Of a DNA stretch of 64,000 nt, positions 63,946 to 64,000 are shown one piece after another; position 1 is the first letter of the stretch; the number at the start of each line of letters is the position of its first letter. Source of the stretch: JAKQEM01 sp964391185 (GTDB lineage: Bacteria; Patescibacteriota; Gracilibacteria; Peribacterales; Peribacteraceae). The notes beneath the pieces were generated by a model. That model was given only the letters and a program-made list of their open reading frames with translations. It was not told where the DNA came from and ran no database searches. The stretch covers positions 1 to 64,000 of the forward strand of contig CAYMIX010000004.1 of the NCBI GenBank assembly GCA_964391185.1, in the 5' to 3' direction. The position numbers and the translations under genes were made by a program.

Positions 63946-64000
63946 GTTGTCCAATATCTGCTCATATCATAGAGTACACTCGTTCCGGGATTGCGAGCTC

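Noticed and set aside
1..64000. CRISPR array
   Set aside because: No set of regularly spaced direct repeats of 23-40 bp; the repeats found are inverted, word-shuffled and dispersed.
1..64000. UGA recoded as glycine (as in some CPR lineages)
   Set aside because: Many well-conserved genes end in TGA at the expected length, and the three tRNA-Gly genes have UCC, GCC and CCC anticodons, not UCA.

Overview
The window reads as chromosomal DNA of a small-genome bacterium of the Candidate Phyla Radiation (Patescibacteria). A Peregrinibacteria/Peribacteria-like member is my best guess. This is inference from three things: the gene mix (stand-alone PrgI/VirB4-like and VirB2-like pilin genes, many small genes without clear relatives, short versions of housekeeping enzymes), the lack of any biosynthetic operon, and tight packing. 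UGA is an ordinary stop here (for example at 1861 and 13812), so there is no Gly recoding. GC is about one half, with a GC-rich foreign-looking patch at 8.4-10.7 kb and AT-rich accessory patches at 23.5-24.6, 30.4-31.1 and 57-59.6 kb.

Layout. 0-8.3 kb: glyA, 5-formyl-THF cyclo-ligase, dnaX (without its usual zinc module), two lipoproteins (DsbA-like and DM13), a 581-aa unknown and dcd. 8.4-10.7 kb: tRNA-Val next to a GC-rich block with a MOSC protein. 10.8-15.7 kb: pseudouridine synthase, trpS, maf, a YgjP-like metalloprotease and secreted unknowns. 15.7-20.4 kb: an alpha-glucan cluster (GT4 glycogen-synthase-like, GH57, GH15). 20.5-24.6 kb: a histone-H1-like protein, a candidate structured RNA region, a DUF4015 glycosidase-like protein, a possible toxin-antitoxin pair and a broken pentapeptide-repeat gene. 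24.6-33.7 kb: ABC-F, subtilase, GH26-like protein, two HAD phosphatases, tRNA-Gly(UCC), yidD and HIT. 33.8-47 kb: information and quality-control core (rpsA, clpC, dus, rplA, rplK, ruvB) mixed with PrgI/VirB4-like and pilin genes. 47-53.6 kb: GT4, SDR and secreted proteins, including a tandem paralogous pair. 54-59.6 kb: tRNA-rich accessory zone (Lys, Arg, Gly(GCC), Gly(CCC)) with a recombinase remnant, GIY-YIG genes and a 2OG dioxygenase. 59.7-64 kb: three pilin-like genes, metG, a HEAT-like protein and a promoter-RNA-terminator unit.

Two window-wide signals stand out. First, more than 20 genes have a -10 hexamer (TANNNT type) ending only 6-9 nt before the start codon and no Shine-Dalgarno, so their mRNAs are probably leaderless. 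This fixes several start codons (trpS, dnaX, tatD, metG). Second, gene ends are decorated with families of long imperfect inverted repeats built from reshuffled short words (for example AGCTTTTAG/GCTTTCAGCTTC, or TTCTAATTCTCTAAAT). They often overlap stop codons, recur at distant loci and in one case sit inside a reading frame (dus). Canonical terminators are rare, so these hairpins may end transcription or be a mobile or mutational product. Specific regulation is also visible: a CIRCE operator before clpC and an rRNA-mimicking L1 site before rplA.
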